Assembly (NCBI RefSeq): GCF_018336975.1 | Contig: NZ_CP025572.1 | Coordinates: 1,016,560 to 1,080,559 of the forward strand | Reading direction: 5' to 3' | Length of the DNA: 64,000 nucleotides | Source: Marinomonas sp. CT5 | GTDB taxonomy: Bacteria; Pseudomonadota; Gammaproteobacteria; Pseudomonadales; Marinomonadaceae | In this document: piece after piece, positions 36,084-44,465 of the stretch | Layout of the letters: each line of letters opens with the position of its first letter | How positions within the stretch are numbered: the first letter of the stretch is position 1 | Translations under genes and position numbers: made by a program | The notes under the pieces: generated by a model | Told to the model about the DNA's origin: nothing | The model's input: only the letters and a program-made list of their open reading frames with translations | The model's database searches: none

Positions 36084-37139
36084 TTATTTGTTGGGCAATA
36101 CGATCTTTTTCGTCAAGCGAAATTGATGCGCTAGATACACGGGGTCAGTGGGAGGTGATTGATTCCAAATGGCTTTTAAGGTGGCTACGGTGGCTGGACC
36201 ATACAAGCTAGCAGGAACGCCAACTGAGTTGAGCCAGCTCGCAATCCAAGGGTTAAGCGGGTTGTCGTCAAAACCGAAAAAAGTGATATCTTCCAGAGCA
36301 TCTAACCCCATTTCCTGAGTGAGACGATAGGCGCCATAAGCGAGCATATCGCTTAGACAAACAATGACATCAGGTCTTTTGGGTATCTCCAAAAAAGTCT
36401 GCATACTTTTGTAGCCAACTTCCAAATGATTAAGTCCTTCTGCGTGAGCATGAGGAATATCTTCTGGGAGAATGCCAGCCTCAGCCAACCTGTCTAGCAA
36501 ACCTCTTCGCCGTTCGGCAGCCGCGGTCAATGCCAAAGACGCATGAATAATCCCAATGTGTTGTTTGCCATTTTGCAAAAGGATATTGGCCACATCAATA
36601 CCCGCTTGGTAATTGTTGATGCCGACATAATGGCTGTTCGTTTGGTCTGGTGCAGGGCGATTAACAAAAAGGAGCGTAGTACCGTTATCACGATAATCGC
36701 TTAACAGTTCACTTTGCACGGCACCAATAATGACCACGGCTCGCGCAAGTTGAGACTGCATTTCTCGCAAATATTCGTCTTGAATGTCGGCTTCTTCATG
36801 GGTGTCACAAAGGGACATGATGTAGCCTTCGTCTCTTAATGACCACTCTATTGAGGAGGCTATGGCAGACATGGTTGGATTTGCCAAACTCGCTGCTAAT
36901 ACGCCAACCATGCGGCTTTCTTGACACCTCAAGGCTCTGCCAATACTTGCTGGCCGGTAACCAAGTTCTTCCACCGCTTTTTTGACTTGTATGATGGTTT
37001 GTTCAGATGCCTTGTTGGTAATGCCGTTAATAATACGCGAAGCCGTTGCCGTCGATACTTTGGCGTGAGCCGCCACCATAGCCAAAGACACTCTGCTGCT
37101 TGTTGAGAGTTTTTGTTTACGACGTTGGCTGGGCGGCAT
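36084..37139 (-). CDS. LacI/GalR family transcriptional regulator
   Basis: 351 residues with AAGGATA upstream. The DNA-binding N-terminus SLAMVAAHAKVSTATASRIING, with the hinge helix SIGRALRCQESRMVGVLAASL, is followed by a periplasmic-binding-protein-like effector domain ending in the sugar-type FFGFDDNPLNPWIASWLNSVGVP. The ligand is unknown. It is divergent from the secreted hydrolase gene with a 20-bp operator-like palindrome in the spacer. The PRPP-synthetase-like gene follows it on the same strand. Confidence 0.92.
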   Translation of the reverse strand: MPPSQRRKQKLSTSSRVSLAMVAAHAKVSTATASRIINGITNKASEQTIIQVKKAVEELGYRPASIGRALRCQESRMVGVLAASLANPTMSAIASSIEWSLRDEGYIMSLCDTHEEADIQDEYLREMQSQLARAVVIIGAVQSELLSDYRDNGTTLLFVNRPAPDQTNSHYVGINNYQAGIDVANILLQNGKQHIGIIHASLALTAAAERRRGLLDRLAEAGILPEDIPHAHAEGLNHLEVGYKSMQTFLEIPKRPDVIVCLSDMLAYGAYRLTQEMGLDALEDITFFGFDDNPLNPWIASWLNSVGVPASLYGPATVATLKAIWNQSPPTDPVYLAHQFRLTKKIVLPNK

Positions 37140-37276
37140 GAGATATCCTTAGTAAAGGTTTTGGCGTGTAAAGATTCTAACTGCGTTTGATTGGGGCAAC
37201 AAGCAAGCGGCTTGATTCATTGAGTTGGGAATACTTTAGGGCTTGAGCAGGAAGGAATACCTTGTTTATACTTTGA

Positions 37277-37296
37277 TTGGTTAATCGATTACCCAA
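37277..37296. promoter_or_regulatory. LacI-type operator palindrome
   Basis: TTGGTTAATC-GATTACCCAA is symmetric at 9 of 10 pairs around a central CG, the layout LacI/GalR repressors use. It lies 67 nt before the hydrolase start and 137 nt before the LacI start. Confidence 0.7.
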
Positions 37297-37362
37297 TGAT
37301 GAAATTTAATGCTGCTTGGTAAGCGTTTTAGTCTTCAAAAAATAAAGATAATAAGGATGGTT

Positions 37363-38712
37363 ATGATGATAAATAAGCCGATGACCCGATGCGCCTTAAC
37401 TCTATTGGTCGCATCCTGTATCCCATTTTCTGCACTAAGAGCGGAAAACAGAATCGATACAATACGCGCGGATGCTCCCGAGCTGGCCGCCTATGGAGAA
37501 CAAACGGTTGGTGTTAGACAATTAGATTTTATTCATAAAGATCAAATTGATATTTTGAATACGGATATGAATAGAAAAGAAGGCGATGCCTTTCCCTATT
37601 ATGATCGCCCTTTAACTGTTGAGGTTTGGTATCCTGCACAGGCTAACTCTAGCGGTTCTCGGGTGCTTAAAGCCTATATGCGAGATGGCAAAACACTCGT
37701 TGATTTACATGGTAAGGCCATTTTAGGCGCGAAGCCTGCCAGTACAAAGCAAGCATTCCCCTTGGTGATTATGTCCCATGGTTATCCTGGTAATCGCTTT
37801 TTAATGTCGCCGATCGCTGAAAATATTGCCTCAAAAGGCTATGTGGTCGTGTCAATTGATCATACGGATTCTACCTACAGCACCTTGTCTAAAGTCAGCT
37901 CAAGTTTGGTGAATAGAACCAAGGACCAGTTGTTTGTTTTGGATCAAATTAGCCAGTTAGCCAAAGATAAAACGTCCTTTTTGTATAATTTAGTTGATGC
38001 CGATAACACAGGAATCATTGCTTATTCAATGGGCGGCTACGGTACGGTTGTGACCGTGGGCGGTGGCTTAACGCAATACGCTTTGGATCAACGAGAAGGC
38101 TTGTTTTCTACTCCAAAAGGCACTTTGGACCAGTACTTGAGTGGCAGCAAAGAATATTTAGCTCTAGCTGATAAGCGAATTAAAACCGCAGTGACTTTCG
38201 CCCCAGCTGGAATGAAAAGACACTTTATGGATTCAAACACCACAAAAGGCATTCGAGTTCCGATGCTCTTTATTGCTGGCTCAGAAGACGATGTGGTCGG
38301 CTACGAAGAGGGTGTGCGAGCATTATGGAAATCGGCAAGCGGAGTGGATCGCTCTTTGCTGACGTTTGAATATGCCAATCACAATGCAGGTGCCCCAATG
38401 GCACCACCAAAAGAAGCCAATGTGCTGTCTCCGGACTTGGGCTTTAACCTAAGCATGCATTACCTTGATCCTGTTTGGGACAATGTAAGAATGAACAATA
38501 TTTCAACTCATTTCATTACCGCTTGGCTGGGCAAGTACTTAAAACAGGATGCCACCATGTCGAGTTACTTTGATCTTGTTCCCGTATCCAATGACGGGAA
38601 ATGGAGCAAAGACAAAAATGGCATGGACAAACCAGATAATACCTACTGGAAAGGTTTTCCTAATAGAAGCGCAAGTGGCTTGAAATTGGAAAGCTTAAAA
38701 GCGGGTTCTTAA
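37363..38712 (+). CDS. Secreted alpha/beta hydrolase (dienelactone/PAF-acetylhydrolase-like)
   Basis: 449 residues from ATG 37363, with AGGA 5 nt upstream; the frame opens earlier at 37309. A signal peptide (TRCALTLLVASCIPFSALRA, cut before EN) directs it to the periplasm or outside. The oxyanion block LVIMSHGYPGNRF, the nucleophile elbow IAYSMGGYG and a late NHNAGAP segment with the His give a serine-hydrolase layout. The elbow has Ala in place of the first Gly. The substrate is unknown. It is divergent from the LacI regulator, so a carbon source is a likely inducer. Confidence 0.82.
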   Translation: MMINKPMTRCALTLLVASCIPFSALRAENRIDTIRADAPELAAYGEQTVGVRQLDFIHKDQIDILNTDMNRKEGDAFPYYDRPLTVEVWYPAQANSSGSRVLKAYMRDGKTLVDLHGKAILGAKPASTKQAFPLVIMSHGYPGNRFLMSPIAENIASKGYVVVSIDHTDSTYSTLSKVSSSLVNRTKDQLFVLDQISQLAKDKTSFLYNLVDADNTGIIAYSMGGYGTVVTVGGGLTQYALDQREGLFSTPKGTLDQYLSGSKEYLALADKRIKTAVTFAPAGMKRHFMDSNTTKGIRVPMLFIAGSEDDVVGYEEGVRALWKSASGVDRSLLTFEYANHNAGAPMAPPKEANVLSPDLGFNLSMHYLDPVWDNVRMNNISTHFITAWLGKYLKQDATMSSYFDLVPVSNDGKWSKDKNGMDKPDNTYWKGFPNRSASGLKLESLKAGS

Positions 38713-38744
38713 AACGGCTTTTCGCCAAATAAATGGATTGTTTG

Positions 38745-38786
38745 AATAAGACCCAAAAAATGAATTGTCTTTTGGGTCTTATTTTT
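38745..38786. terminator. Terminator shared by the hydrolase and the convergent XRE gene
   Basis: 14-bp perfect arms AATAAGACCCAAAA/TTTTGGGTCTTATT, 11-nt loop, then T residues. Confidence 0.92.
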
Positions 38787-40312
38787 TATCTTGCTTCACA
38801 CTGTTGATAACAGCTCGGTTTCCTTGGGCAAACGGCACCGCGTGAACAAATCAAACGTGCGTCATTGTCTATGCCGCGTTCTACCCAATTAATATTGAGA
38901 ATTTTCGCCACGCTCATGAGGTCTTTTTTAATGCTTCTCGGGATTTGGGATGAGCCTCCTTTGGTAACGCAAGCTTCCCGTAAATCAGCGGCGATGGAGA
39001 GGGCGTCTTTGCCTTGGGCATCAATGGCGGGGTTCAGATCAATGCCAGAGCAAAGTACGTGGCTGTTGCCTGCAAGGTCTTGCACTTTGACCGACTCACA
39101 AGCGTAAATGCGTGGCTCGTCGCCAACATTAAGAATCGATATTTGTGCTGACGTGCCTGTACTTGGTTCGCTGATTTTTCGAAACACAGACCAGTGCTGA
39201 CACGGGTCTTCGACCATGCTCATATTGCCCCAAGGCAGAGGGATGCCATTACCACGATACACAGCCTTTAGTTTACCTGGCGCATAAGCATCGAAATAAT
39301 GCCAGTGGGGATAAGGTGACGCCGCTGTCATGCGGCGCATGGTCACGGATTCAGAAACCCCCGCCAGTTGTGCGGTATTAATTTCGTAGCCATTGCGGTC
39401 CAGCATTTGCCTAAATGGCACTTTAGGACACAGCAGTGCACCAGCAAAAAAGCTACATTCAAAGTCTCGCCAAGCAAACAAAATATCCTGAGCATCCATA
39501 CCTGATGATTGAATTTTGGCGGCTTTCGCTTGTAGTGGCGATATCTCATTTCGCCCAGTGACTAAGACGTTCTTTAGTCCGTCTTTGTCATGTAATACCG
39601 TGTGGCCTATGTGTACCGCAAGATTGTATTTCAGACGCTGAGGCTGATTTTTCATGATTTGGTTGATGTAAATTGTGCCTGGCGGATCAAAAAAAGACGT
39701 CACTACATGGCTTTCATCAATGCCCATTTCTTGTAAAACCGCCAGTGGTGTTTTGCGGAACCATTTGATTTGTAAGCCCATCTGTTTAGTAATGGCGATA
39801 ATTTCATCAAGGCTCAATGGTAAGCGTTTGAGTCCCACTTCTTCCGCCGCACGTTCTAAATCTGGGAAATGATTTTGATGATGTTCTTGGTGGGCGCGAA
39901 TCAATAAATGAGCAAATTGACGACCGCTGGTGCCAGTCTGAGAAAGCATTTCAGGGATGGCGATTTGCAGTATTTCTTTGGAAAACAAAAAGTTTGGCTC
40001 TAACGCCATGCCATCGATACCACCGCCAGATCCTTTGGTTGGGGTAATGGCTTCTTCTTCCGGAATGTCATCCAAAAACCAGTCAACATCTTTTTGAAAA
40101 ACGCTGGCAATCACTTCCAAAACGTCTTCACTTGGGATGCGTTTTCCCCTTTCGATCATGGATAAATATGACACAGATGGTGCTGATTCTGCGTCGACTT
40201 TTATGCAGCGGGCCGAGAGGTCTTCCATCGTCAAACGGTTGCGTTTACGCAGGTTGCGGATCTTTGTGCCCAAAAAATGGGCCTTGCGGTTGAGGCTATT
40301 TTTATTTTTCAT
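38786..40312 (-). CDS. XRE-ImmA/IrrE-type regulator of acetate metabolism (RamB/ScfR-like)
   Basis: 508 residues. An N-terminal XRE helix-turn-helix (IRNLRKRNRLTMEDLSARCI ... YLSMIERGKR) is joined to a central ImmA/IrrE-like domain and a C-terminal domain with a Cys cluster (CSRGAVCPRKPSCYQQC). The protease motif HExxH is degraded to VHIGHTVLH, so peptidase activity is unlikely. This is the layout of RamB/ScfR-type short-chain acyl regulators. It faces malate synthase G and isocitrate lyase, as similar regulators do in Vibrio and Corynebacterium, so it probably controls the glyoxylate shunt. Confidence 0.85.
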   Translation of the reverse strand: MKNKNSLNRKAHFLGTKIRNLRKRNRLTMEDLSARCIKVDAESAPSVSYLSMIERGKRIPSEDVLEVIASVFQKDVDWFLDDIPEEEAITPTKGSGGGIDGMALEPNFLFSKEILQIAIPEMLSQTGTSGRQFAHLLIRAHQEHHQNHFPDLERAAEEVGLKRLPLSLDEIIAITKQMGLQIKWFRKTPLAVLQEMGIDESHVVTSFFDPPGTIYINQIMKNQPQRLKYNLAVHIGHTVLHDKDGLKNVLVTGRNEISPLQAKAAKIQSSGMDAQDILFAWRDFECSFFAGALLCPKVPFRQMLDRNGYEINTAQLAGVSESVTMRRMTAASPYPHWHYFDAYAPGKLKAVYRGNGIPLPWGNMSMVEDPCQHWSVFRKISEPSTGTSAQISILNVGDEPRIYACESVKVQDLAGNSHVLCSGIDLNPAIDAQGKDALSIAADLREACVTKGGSSQIPRSIKKDLMSVAKILNINWVERGIDNDARLICSRGAVCPRKPSCYQQCEAR

Positions 40313-40316
40313 TTTT

Positions 40317-40336
40317 GTAAAATTTACACTGTGTAA
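40317..40336. promoter_or_regulatory. Overlapping palindromes in the glyoxylate-shunt spacer
   Basis: GTAAA-A-TTTAC (40317-40327) overlaps TTACAC-T-GTGTAA (40324-40336). They sit just upstream of the regulator start in the 143-nt divergent spacer and are candidate operators of the RamB-like protein. Confidence 0.5.
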
Positions 40337-40455
40337 TTCTTATTGTGAAATTTTAGATTAGACGGGCATAGACTATAAATCAAGCAATCGTTAGAGAGTT
40401 TAAACGCATTGCTAACCCTAAGAATCAGAACGATAAGAGAAAGAAGGAAAGCGAG

Positions 40456-42645
40456 ATGAATATGCCCCAAGCTAAAAATAACAGTGTGATTCATCCAGGG
40501 TTTTGCCACTTCATCAATGAAGAAGTGCTACCGCTTCACACGATTGAACCAACAAAATTTTGGCGTGATCTTGAGCAATTAATCGCTGATTTATCGCCTA
40601 TTAATCGTCAACTTTTGGCGACTCGCGATGCGATGCAGCAGCAGATTGACCAATGGCATATTGACCACAAAGGTCAAGAGATAGACATCAAGGCGTATGA
40701 CGCTTTCCTACGTAAGATTGGTTACTTAGTCGAAGAGGGGGAAAACTTCACCGTTACCACTTCAAATGTCGATGAAGAGATCGCGAGTCTTGCTGGCCCT
40801 CAGTTGGTGGTGCCCGTTAAAAATGCGCGTTTTGCACTGAATGCTGCCAACGCTCGTTGGGGCAGTTTGTACGACGCTTTTTACGGTACGGATGTGATTG
40901 CGAAAACATCGGGCTTAGAAACGACTGTTTTGGACAATAAAGGTTACAACCCTGCTCGTGGTGAAGCGGTTATTGCCAAAGCGAAAGACTTTTTGGACCA
41001 AGTGTTTCCATTGGAGTCTGGCTCTCACCATGACGTCATCAGTTACATGGTTTATTACCACCATTTATTGGCCTTTTTCCAAGATGGTAGCCAAACCGGT
41101 TTGCAACAGCCTTGTCAGCTGGTGGCCGTGAATGGGCAGCGCAGTGAGCCAGAAGCCATATTGCTAAAAAACCATGGTTTGCACGTTGAAATTCAATTTG
41201 ATCGTAATGGAAAAAATGGCGCAAATGACCCAGCTAATATCAATGACATTTTAATTGAGTCAGCCCTAAGCACCATTATTGATTGTGAAGATTCCGTCGC
41301 CGCGGTGGATGCGGAAGACAAAATAGAAGTGTATCGCAACTGGTTAGGACTGATGCAAGGTACGCTGGAAGCCAGCTTTAACAAAGATGGGCAAACGCAA
41401 ACACGCCGCATGAATCCTGATCGTATTTTTACGGATTTAAATAACCAAGAATACCGTTTGCATGGTCGTTCTCTGTTATTGGTTCGTAATGTTGGCCACT
41501 TGATGGAATGCGACTTGATGCAAGACGAGCTGGGAAACTTTGTTCCCGAAGGCATTATCGATGCCGTGGTGACCAGCTTGATTGGCGCTTTGGATTTACA
41601 GCGTACTGCCCATAGCCGAATGAGAAATAGCCGCACTGGCAGTATCTACATTGTGAAGCCAAAAATGCATGGCCCTGAAGAAGTCGCGTTTAGCTGCGAA
41701 TTGTTTTCTCGCGTTGAGCAAATGCTAGGTTTGCCCGAAAACACGATCAAGATCGGCATTATGGATGAAGAGCGTCGCACCACCCTGAACTTGAAAGAGT
41801 GCATTCGTCAGGCGCAATCAAGAGTCTTCTTCATCAATACTGGTTTTCTAGATCGTACTGGCGATGAAATTCACACCAGCATGCAAGCGGGTGCCTTTTT
41901 GCCAAAGGAGCAAATCAAGAATCAACCTTGGATCCAAGCTTACGAGAACCGCAATGTAGACATTGGATTGCAATGTGGTTTGCCAGGCAGAGCACAAATT
42001 GGCAAAGGCATGTGGGCAATGCCAGATGAAATGGCGGCCATGATGACAACGAAAATTGCTCACCCTAAAGCGGGTGCCAATACAGCTTGGGTGCCATCAC
42101 CAACGGCGGCCACATTGCACGCATTGCATTATCACCAAGTGAATGTGTTTGAAGTGCAGGAGCGTATTAAACACCGCCCAAAAGCGAATCTAACGGATCT
42201 ATTAACTATCCCAACGATTCCAAGCAACCTTACTTTGTCGCAGCAAGTGATCGAACGTGAAATCGAAAACAACGTTCAAGGGTTACTTGGTTATGTGGTG
42301 CGCTGGGTAGAAGCGGGCGTTGGTTGTTCAAAAGTCCCTGATATTAACAACGTGGGCTTGATGGAAGACCGCGCCACTTTGCGAATCTCCAGTCAGCACT
42401 TGGCGAACTGGTTTCTGCATGGAATCTGTAGCAAAGAGCAAATTGATGAGGTGATGCAACGCATGGCATTGGTGGTCGATGAACAAAATAAAGCCACCGA
42501 GGGATATCGTCCGATGGCGAACAATGCCAATAGCGTCGCTTTCAAAGCCGCGCAGGATTTGATCTTCAAAGGTGCTATTCAACCTAACGGTTATACAGAG
42601 CCCTTGCTACATGCCTACCGAATACAGGTAAAGGACACGCACTGA
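40456..42645 (+). CDS. glcB: Malate synthase G
   Basis: 729 residues, the length of the G isoform (the A form is about 530). It condenses glyoxylate with acetyl-CoA. RWGSLYDAFYGTD is the typical N-terminal block, then DCEDSVAAVDAEDK, RNVGHLM, IVKPKMHGPEEVAF and GIMDEERRTTLNLKE. Near the C-terminus are AGVGCSKVPDINNVGLMEDRATLRISSQH, with the active-site Cys and Asp, and HGICSKEQI. It is followed 60 nt later by isocitrate lyase and is divergent from the RamB-like regulator. Using the G form as a shunt enzyme is a Pseudomonas-like arrangement. Confidence 0.96.
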   Translation: MNMPQAKNNSVIHPGFCHFINEEVLPLHTIEPTKFWRDLEQLIADLSPINRQLLATRDAMQQQIDQWHIDHKGQEIDIKAYDAFLRKIGYLVEEGENFTVTTSNVDEEIASLAGPQLVVPVKNARFALNAANARWGSLYDAFYGTDVIAKTSGLETTVLDNKGYNPARGEAVIAKAKDFLDQVFPLESGSHHDVISYMVYYHHLLAFFQDGSQTGLQQPCQLVAVNGQRSEPEAILLKNHGLHVEIQFDRNGKNGANDPANINDILIESALSTIIDCEDSVAAVDAEDKIEVYRNWLGLMQGTLEASFNKDGQTQTRRMNPDRIFTDLNNQEYRLHGRSLLLVRNVGHLMECDLMQDELGNFVPEGIIDAVVTSLIGALDLQRTAHSRMRNSRTGSIYIVKPKMHGPEEVAFSCELFSRVEQMLGLPENTIKIGIMDEERRTTLNLKECIRQAQSRVFFINTGFLDRTGDEIHTSMQAGAFLPKEQIKNQPWIQAYENRNVDIGLQCGLPGRAQIGKGMWAMPDEMAAMMTTKIAHPKAGANTAWVPSPTAATLHALHYHQVNVFEVQERIKHRPKANLTDLLTIPTIPSNLTLSQQVIEREIENNVQGLLGYVVRWVEAGVGCSKVPDINNVGLMEDRATLRISSQHLANWFLHGICSKEQIDEVMQRMALVVDEQNKATEGYRPMANNANSVAFKAAQDLIFKGAIQPNGYTEPLLHAYRIQVKDTH

Positions 42646-42705
42646 AAACGAATGAATTGTTAAGAATTTGTACCCACTTAAACAACCTAAAGAGCGAGAA
42701 AAACG

Positions 42706-44307
42706 ATGCATACTTACAAAAATAAAACGCAACAAGCTAGCCAGACGATCCATTCACAAGGTCCAACTTGGGCCGCGATGAACCCAGAATCTGTGGTTAG
42801 AATGCAATTGCAAAACCGTTTTAATACAGGGCTAGATATCGCGAAATACACAGCTAAGATCATGCGCGAAGACATGGCGAACTATGACAAAGACCCAGCG
42901 AATTACACTCAGTCTTTAGGTTGCTGGCATGGATTTATCGGCCAACAAAAAATGATTTCTATCAAGAAGCATTTTGGTACAACCCGTAGCCGTTACTTGT
43001 ACTTGTCTGGTTGGATGGTGGCGGCCATGCGTTCTGAATTTGGTCCATTGCCAGACCAGTCTATGCATGAGAAAACCTCCGTGCCAGCTCTTATAGAAGA
43101 ACTTTATACCTTCTTAAAACAAGCGGATGCCCGTGAGTTGCAGCATCTTTTCAAAGAAATGGATGAAGCGAGAGCCGCTGGAGATCAAGTGCGTGAGCAA
43201 GCGGCACAGCAAAAAGTGGATAACTTTGAAACTCACGTTGTGCCGATTATTGCCGATATTGACGCGGGCTTCGGTAACGAAGAAGCAACCTACTTGCTAG
43301 CGAAGAAAATGATCGAAGCGGGGGCTTGCTGTATTCAAATTGAAAACCAAGTATCAGATGCTAAACAATGTGGTCACCAAGATGGCAAGGTGACTGTTCC
43401 CCATGAGGATTTCTTAGCGAAAATTAATGCCGTTCGTTATGCCTTTCTTGAGCTTGGTGTAGAGGATGGTGTGATCGTGGCGCGAACCGATTCTTTGGGC
43501 GCGGGCTTGACTCAAAAGATCCCTGTATCTCAAACAGCAGGTGACTTGGCCGAGCAATACAATGCCTTTATTGATGGTGAAGAAGTGACGTCATTGGCGC
43601 AAATGAAATCGGGTGATATGGCCATCAAACTGGGGGATCGTCTCATCAAACCAACGCGTTTGGCTAATGGTTTGGTTCGCTTTAAGCCAGACACAGGCGC
43701 AGATCGCGTGGTACTGGATTGTATTACGTCTTTGCAAAATGGGGCGGATCTATTGTGGATCGAAACGGAAAAACCGCATATTGGTCAAATAGCTTCCTTG
43801 GTGAATCGTATTCGTGAGGTGATGCCAAATGCAAAGCTTGTGTATAACAATAGTCCGTCTTTTAACTGGACATTGAACTTCCGTCAGCAAGTGTTTGATG
43901 CGTGGATGGAAGAAGGCAAAGACGTGAGTCAATATGACCGTGACAAGCTGATGTCTCAAGATTACGACGGCAGCGCATTGTCAGAGGAAGCGGATGAGCG
44001 TATTCGTCGTTTCCAGAAAGACGCGGCGGCTCAAGCGGGGATTTTCCACCATTTGATTACCTTGCCAACTTACCATACCGCAGCTTTGTCTACGGATAAT
44101 TTGGCGAAAGACTACTTTGGTGAGATGGGGATGCTGGGTTACGTGAAAGAAGTTCAGCGTAAAGAAATTCGCCAAGGCTTGGCTTGTGTGAAACATCAGG
44201 ACATGTCTGGATCAAACATTGGTGATGATCATAAAGAATATTTCTCTGGTGAGCAGGCCCTTAAAGCCTCTGGCAAAGACAATACCATGAATCAATTTGC
44301 GGTTTGA
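42706..44307 (+). CDS. aceA: Isocitrate lyase (long, Pseudomonas-type)
   Basis: 533 residues, about 100 more than E. coli AceA and equal to the long Pseudomonas type. It splits isocitrate to glyoxylate and succinate. DIDAGFGNEEATYLLAKKMIEAGA and the active-site loop SDAKQCGHQDGKVTVPHEDF (the catalytic Cys in K-Q-CGH rather than KKCGH) are present, as are IVARTDSLGAGLT and NNSPSFNW. The extra residues form an insertion after about residue 270. It is second in the shunt operon and is closed by a strong terminator. Confidence 0.96.
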   Translation: MHTYKNKTQQASQTIHSQGPTWAAMNPESVVRMQLQNRFNTGLDIAKYTAKIMREDMANYDKDPANYTQSLGCWHGFIGQQKMISIKKHFGTTRSRYLYLSGWMVAAMRSEFGPLPDQSMHEKTSVPALIEELYTFLKQADARELQHLFKEMDEARAAGDQVREQAAQQKVDNFETHVVPIIADIDAGFGNEEATYLLAKKMIEAGACCIQIENQVSDAKQCGHQDGKVTVPHEDFLAKINAVRYAFLELGVEDGVIVARTDSLGAGLTQKIPVSQTAGDLAEQYNAFIDGEEVTSLAQMKSGDMAIKLGDRLIKPTRLANGLVRFKPDTGADRVVLDCITSLQNGADLLWIETEKPHIGQIASLVNRIREVMPNAKLVYNNSPSFNWTLNFRQQVFDAWMEEGKDVSQYDRDKLMSQDYDGSALSEEADERIRRFQKDAAAQAGIFHHLITLPTYHTAALSTDNLAKDYFGEMGMLGYVKEVQRKEIRQGLACVKHQDMSGSNIGDDHKEYFSGEQALKASGKDNTMNQFAV

Positions 44308-44326
44308 TTAGGTAAATCGCAATTGG

Positions 44327-44360
44327 AAAAGCCAGCAGTTTTCCCCCTGCTGGCTTTTTT
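44327..44360 (+). terminator. Terminator after aceA
   Basis: AAAAGCCAGCAG and CTGCTGGCTTTT around an 8-nt loop, then T residues. Confidence 0.92.
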
Positions 44361-44465
44361 GGGCTTAGTTTTCAATAGTTATGAAATGCACTATTATGAA
44401 GTTAATTAGTCTATGGCAGCCGATGCAGCCTAAGCTATTATTGTGCATTTAATTTGAGAACATCA

